A program made the translations under genes and the position numbers. A stretch of 64,000 nt of DNA, taken from positions 48,050,001 to 48,114,000 of the forward strand of contig CM114272.1 of assembly GCA_050084515.1 (NCBI GenBank), in the 5' to 3' direction. The notes below the pieces were generated by a model, which was given only the letters and a program-made list of their open reading frames with translations, made no database searches and had not been told where the DNA came from. Below, in pieces: positions 59,419 to 64,000 of the stretch; within the stretch, counting starts at the first letter, position 1, and each line of letters begins with the position of its first letter. Origin of the DNA: Blasia pusilla (lineage: Eukaryota > Marchantiophyta > Marchantiopsida > Blasiales).

Positions 59419-61163
59419 CTACTTCCGCAACGAACTTTGCAAACTGAGACGCGACGTGGAAGAAGAGGAAGAAGAGGAAGAAGGGAAGGCGCTACATGAA
59501 CCCTCCCTTGTGCTCCTTAACCGGCAGCTCCCTCCAATGGCAGGCGTCCAAAAATCGGCACCATTATCATTGGCCACCTGAAGAGTGCAAGATACGGGCA
59601 CCAGACACAATCCCCTACTCCGCAAATCCTGCCTGGAATCGTCTGTGTTCTTGACCTTCGCCGATCGCCACGACATATTCCCCACATCGTGCGCGGAATC
59701 CTGATTTCACAACAGCCACACACGTTCGTAAGCCGCGAGCACATTAACTTCACGGGACTGATTGATCCTCGCCTCCGCACCGGAGAGGGTAATCTACAGC
59801 ACCTCGAGCTGGCGGACATTCGGAGGATGGAAGTGAGGGAGGGGACATTGGGGTTCAGTGCTACTCACGTGGTGCAGACTGGGGCCGAGGTTGGGCTTCA
59901 TGTAAGGGGTGCTCAGAACCTGCAAGGACCGTCATTTACCAACAATCATTCCGAGGCTCCGTGGCCGACGATTACTGACTCGGTGATTAATTGGACATAG
60001 TCCTCATGATCACCGAAACATCAGGAGAATCATACTCTCAAGAATTGACCCGGTTTTCCCACGGTTCCAGGAAAACTGTTCAGAATCGGAAAAGATGCCG
60101 CACCTGGACTTGCTCTTGCAGGAACTTGATATATCCGATCGCTTCCAGCAGCACTGACGCCGTGTCGGTCTGTGCGCATTAAGGAAAATGAGAATCGCCA
60201 CGTCATGAAATCAGGACATCTCGGCTGTCCAAAGGTCCAGACGGAAACAGAAAAGGATGATAATGATTATGGCTTGTAGCCCACCGGCGTCCAAGAAGGC
60301 CATGGGATGTGGGAGGGGCAGATCGGAACTCATCGGCACTGGAATCGAAGATCATGTCACTCACCTTTCCGAACGGCGACACTAATTGCTGTAGAGCCGT
60401 GATTCTCTCGCCCAGCTTCTCTTTTCGCACCTGCATCTGCCCACAGGAAGAGCTCTGTGAGAAATATCACCTAGTACCGGACCCCTTCGATCGGATTCGG
60501 AAGCTGCCACTGATGCTTCCACCCAACAACACTGAGCGCAATGCTCGACTTTCATCCATTCATTACCTTGAACGGTACGTTGGGAGATTGCTCCAGGCGG
60601 GGCTTCTTCGTGAAGGTCTCGATGATAGGCAATTCCTCGCCACTCCCCATGCTCGCGGCAGCTCTCTTGCAATCTCGGTTTTCGTCATGTGCCTCATTCT
60701 GCCAGAAGAATAATTACGTCAGTCTGATCCCCATTAGAAGGAGTGTGAACAAGTCAGTCCACTCGAAGGAACGGCCCGTTCACAGGCAGCATCGAATTGG
60801 CTCAAGGGAACGAAGCGAGAGGTATGAACGCACCGAGTGATTCGAGTGGAGGTTGGAAGTCGGGAGAATCCGAGGGAGCTCCGGATGAGGAGCGGACTGA
60901 GGCTCGTGCGGTTGGTAGGACGGCTCGGGGCAGTGCTGAAGAAGGTTGGCATGGTGGACACCATCTGCCGTTGCGGCGCTCGCCCACTGCAGAGCGGAGA
61001 GGTGCGAGGAAGAGGTCAAATGAGTGTGCGGTGGAGGCATCAGGTAGTGAGATGAGTAATCCATCTCTTGAGACTCCCAATGCTGCGAGAGGGGTGGGCT
61101 CCCACACTCAGGAAACGCATCGGATGATGGCCGTTGCAGATGCGCGTGCTCCACCACTCCCAC
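59419..61163 (-). CDS. Atypical bHLH transcription factor (bHLH68/110/123-like)
   Basis: Minus-strand gene in at least six exons: 61163-60834, 60698-60567, 60430-60365, 60169-60104, 59919-59869, 59700-59419. All junctions are GT-AG and in phase; the read part is about 308 residues. The N-terminal exon is His/Pro/Ser-rich ([16 protein letters not shown]). Then come [20 protein letters not shown], the helix-loop-helix split over two exons ([20 protein letters not shown] and [20 protein letters not shown]), VLSTPYMKP, and the family tail [15 protein letters not shown]. This is a plant bHLH subfamily whose basic region lacks the usual His-Glu-Arg E-box contact residues; relatives regulate stress and root development. 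It acts in the nucleus as a dimer. The C-terminus has an extra Ser-rich stretch encoded by GAA/GAG repeats. The 5' end is unresolved: an ATG at 61207 reads in another frame. Confidence 0.9.
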
Positions 61164-61223
61164 CGCGTCACCTGACCTGCATCACCCACCCGTTCCATCA
61201 AGCCCATTAGCGCATCGCCCTGG

Positions 61224-61246
61224 CTCTCTCTCTCTCTCTCTCTCTC
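61224..61246. repeat. (CT)n tract upstream of the bHLH gene
   Basis: Dinucleotide tract; on the transcribed (minus) strand it is (GA)n just before the first possible ATG. Confidence 0.9.
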
Positions 61247-61627
61247 AATTTCAGCTCGTTTTCAGAGGCACACCACACGCCACACTTCACAGTTACCCTT
61301 CCCGACGCACGCCTACGCATTTCTCGTCTCGACCCGAAGGGCATGCGAGGCATGCGACATCCACAACCGTCGCCAACGACAACCTCACCACCCTCTCCTT
61401 CAAGCGACACACCCACGACAAAAGCGAGAAAGCATGCTAACCCCCCCCCCAGCACGCACACTCGCGTGGTACTCAGACTCTCGGCCCGCACCACAGACAC
61501 CAGCAGAGCACATGCAGCTCAGATTCATCCGCTGGTGATCGCAATTCTACCGCGCCTCGGTCAACAACCAGCCACAATCCCACCCGGCGCAACCATCAAC
61601 AACAACTCACCATCACCACGAGACGCG

Positions 61628-61631
<4 letters not shown>

Positions 61632-61685
<54 letters not shown>

Positions 61686-61747
61686 TGTATGCCTTCACTT
61701 CGAACTGGGACGGAATGCAGCAAGCAGTGCAGCAGCTACGACAGAGA

Positions 61748-61787
<40 letters not shown>

Positions 61788-61853
61788 TGTATGCCTTCAC
61801 TTCGAGCTGGGACGGAATGCAGCAAGCAGTGCAGCAGCTACGACAGAGAAGGA
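61632..61853. repeat. (GA)n-bounded 102-bp tandem duplication
   Basis: A unit starting GAGTGTATGCCTTCAC occurs at 61683 and again at 61785, with about 68 bp nearly identical (one visible A/G difference) and each copy preceded by a (GA)n tract (61632-61682, 61750-61784). Confidence 0.93.
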
Positions 61854-61941
61854 GGCACGGAGGGGAAAGGGCATGAGAAGCGCAGCAGCAGCAGGAAGAG
61901 AAGGTCGAAAAGGGAAGAGTGGGAAGAACGACAGGCAGCCA

Positions 61942-61944
<3 letters not shown>

Positions 61945-61984
<40 letters not shown>
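61945..61984. repeat. (GA)n microsatellite
   Basis: Uninterrupted GA tract of about 40 bp. Confidence 0.95.
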
Positions 61985-61987
<3 letters not shown>

Positions 61988-62699
61988 TTACAGGAGATGG
62001 GCCCAGACAGGAAAACTAGCTAAGGTGGCCATGGATGGCAGTGCGCGCAGGCAGGCAGGAGGAGCAGCAGCAGTGAATGATCCCCTCGGCAGTCTGGACA
62101 ACCCTCCTACTACCACCACCGCTCCCTCTAGTGTGTGCGATTTCCGCAGCGGGACAGCGGGCGGGCGTGAAGGAGAGCGGTAGGAGTCTCGAGCGGATGG
62201 GACAGACAGGTAGAGAGTGCGAGTGAGTGAGGAGTGAATGAGCTGGAGCAATCGATGAGCAGCGGCAGCAGCAGCAGGCAGGCAGCAGGAGAGACATCAT
62301 CCGACGAGTGGATCGCTTTATATTTTTGGGTGGATTGGAATCACATGCTCTTGCCAGCACAATGCGTCTTTCGCGGCTCTCATCTCATCCCCCGCCCTCA
62401 AAAGTTACCCACCCCCGTCCGTCCTCCGCACCGCACTGTAGTCGTATTCGCCCCCTCTCTCTCTCTCGCCCCTCAAATTTCGTAGCTCCCATGAATCGCA
62501 ATCGTCTCCCCTATCCCGCATCGATCACTGCGCGAGTAATAATTAATTCCTTCCCCACCTTGTCCCTCCGTCCTTAACCCGAACCTAAGAGAGAGATCCT
62601 TTCGTACTTTCGCTCTGCTCGTCGCCCGATTCTCCGTTCCGTCCACCCACCCATCCATCCATCCACCCACCCACCGAGTCACTTGCTGCCTGCCTCCGG

Positions 62700-63710
62700 C
62701 CCTGCTACAGGAGGAGGCAGATAGCTTCACCGCTAAAGTAGTTAGCTACGTCGCGGATGGGAGGGCCTATGGAGTGCTGGCCAAATGGGGAGCTTGTAGG
62801 ACCTCTCTACCCAGCAGGTGGAGACAGATAGCTCCTCCGCTAATGTAACTGACAAGATCAAGTATGGAGTCTCTAGAAGCCTCGCCGGATATGGAGCATG
62901 TGAGGTCTCTCTCTTGGCCGGATGGAAGTGAGGAGTCTTACAAGTTGCTACTACAACTCACTAGTTAGTACCCACAAATCTCACAGGAAATATATGCTTC
63001 GGAAAACTAGCCAGAGAAGTTTCATGGCAAGAGCTATGCACGTAAGTTACCTCCACCTATATTAAAAATGTATGAATAAACCTTAAAAGCTAATAAAATT
63101 TTATAAAGAAGTCCCACAAAAACTTACAAAATTAATCTTGGCATTTAGAAACAGATACATGACATCCATGGGGCATTTTACATTTTCTTTGACCCTCAAA
63201 CATTTCCATTTTACTCGGTTCTATAGATTGCAAAGCAACAACTATGTGTTCACTTGTTTTGGCCTAGGAAAAAATTATGAATATTGCTCTAAAAAAATAC
63301 CCGAATCCTAAAATCACCATCCAAGGTCCTCCATCCATGGATAGGAGGACCTCTAGAATGCGCAAGCTCGCTATCTCTTCCTCGGCTAAAGAGGAGGACC
63401 TCTAAAATTGTCTCCAAATATGGAACACATTCACTCTCCATCCACTCACGTATCCTTAAGGACTTCCAGATTTTTTTCCAAAGATGTCACGAAACCTAGG
63501 AAACCATTTCGCGTATTAGCCAGCTATATTGGAGTGCCTCCAAAAGATTATCCAATCTCAAAAACCTTCTTATTATCTTATAGCTCCTCTTCCCCTCTCT
63601 TCTAACGAACTGGCTAAATAAGAAGACCTTTGGAACTACTCAGCCAGCCAGATAACCGACGCGCTGTCTAAATATGAGAACCTCTACAATCGTGTCCAAA
63701 TGTAGCCATG
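62700..63710. repeat. Degenerate dispersed repeat rich in GAGGACCTCT
   Basis: Words such as GGAGGACCTCTARAAT, TCCAAATATGG and AGCTCCTCCGCTAA recur at about 62700, 62810, 62880, 63345, 63395 and 63677. No frame or terminal repeats seen. 63711-64000 holds nothing further that I can name. Confidence 0.5.
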
Positions 63711-64000
63711 GGAAACGCAGTAGACGTTTCTTACCTGCACACCACCACCACCACGGGACCAACAACCACTACCATCACGATCCCAACTCAACCCACCCCT
63801 CAGGTCAAAGTAACCCTACACGGCCCCTAAACTAGCCCCTACGCCCCCGACCTCCATGAATAAAAAAAGATAGAAAACACTCGTAAGTAATAAATAAAAA
63901 AACAAAAACAAAAATCTTTGGTGAGAATCACTCCCATCCAATGCATACGAAGATTTTACACATCATTAGCAAGGTACCAACGACTACTAGCACCACTACA

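Noticed and set aside
60797-61210. 137-codon plus-strand frame
   Set aside because: Antisense to the first bHLH exon, whose minus-strand reading joins in phase with the family domains.

Overview
The window is nuclear DNA of a land plant. The evidence is several intron-rich genes with canonical GT/AG junctions whose products are plant proteins (a plastid starch synthase III, an FQR1/WrbA-type quinone reductase, an atypical bHLH factor), together with Ty3/gypsy and Ty1/copia LTR retrotransposons, Helitron-like ends and very long GA/CT microsatellites. Introns are mostly 100-1,100 bp. I cannot name the species. Compact introns and divergent protein sequence would fit a bryophyte or lycophyte, but that is a guess. 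Most open frames of 60-100 codons here are chance frames, many of them created by (GA)n tracts. The real genes are split into exons, so they were read by joining exons on splice sites and protein-family continuity.

Layout. 1-3.6 kb: microsatellites, a degenerate small spliced gene of unknown function (1641-2767) and a 42-bp tandem repeat. 3.6-14.0 kb: a nest of two gypsy elements. Element A lies on the minus strand (LTR 13440-14037, gag, RT, RNase H, integrase ending near 3615) and carries a PHD finger after its integrase. Element B lies on the plus strand (LTRs 7234-8264 and 11274-12217), is inserted inside the gag of A, and is itself internally deleted. 14-18.8 kb: repeat-rich DNA, including a dispersed repeat built around a palindrome of the type CCCAAAANTTTTGGG. 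19.3-20.4 kb: a candidate two-exon gene of unknown function. 23.9-26.4 kb: a complete four-exon FQR1/WrbA gene. 26.4-33 kb: AT-rich intergenic DNA with a 71-bp tandem duplication, small Helitron-like elements and an ATCC/GGAT-rich block.

34.7-47.2 kb: a complete starch synthase III gene. It has about 15 coding exons giving about 1,132 residues: transit peptide, three CBM53 starch-binding domains and a GT5 catalytic domain. It includes a probable GC-AG intron, and a 5'-truncated copia element lies antisense in its last intron. 47.2-56.6 kb: intergenic, with another copy of the palindrome-based repeat, a perfect 38-bp palindrome and more Helitron-like elements. 56.6-59.4 kb: CpG-rich DNA without a gene I can support. 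59.4-61.2 kb (minus strand): an atypical bHLH transcription factor in at least six exons. 61.2-64 kb: GA-rich upstream DNA with a 102-bp duplication, then degenerate repeats.

The genes do not form a functional cluster. Starch synthase III elongates plastid starch chains, the FQR1-like protein is a flavin quinone reductase and the bHLH is a regulator; their proximity looks incidental. The least ordinary observations are the PHD finger on the gypsy integrase, the insertion of element B with no target-site duplication, the palindrome-anchored repeat family, the 36-bp-arm foldback at 20714-20791 and the 38-bp palindrome at 48890-48927.
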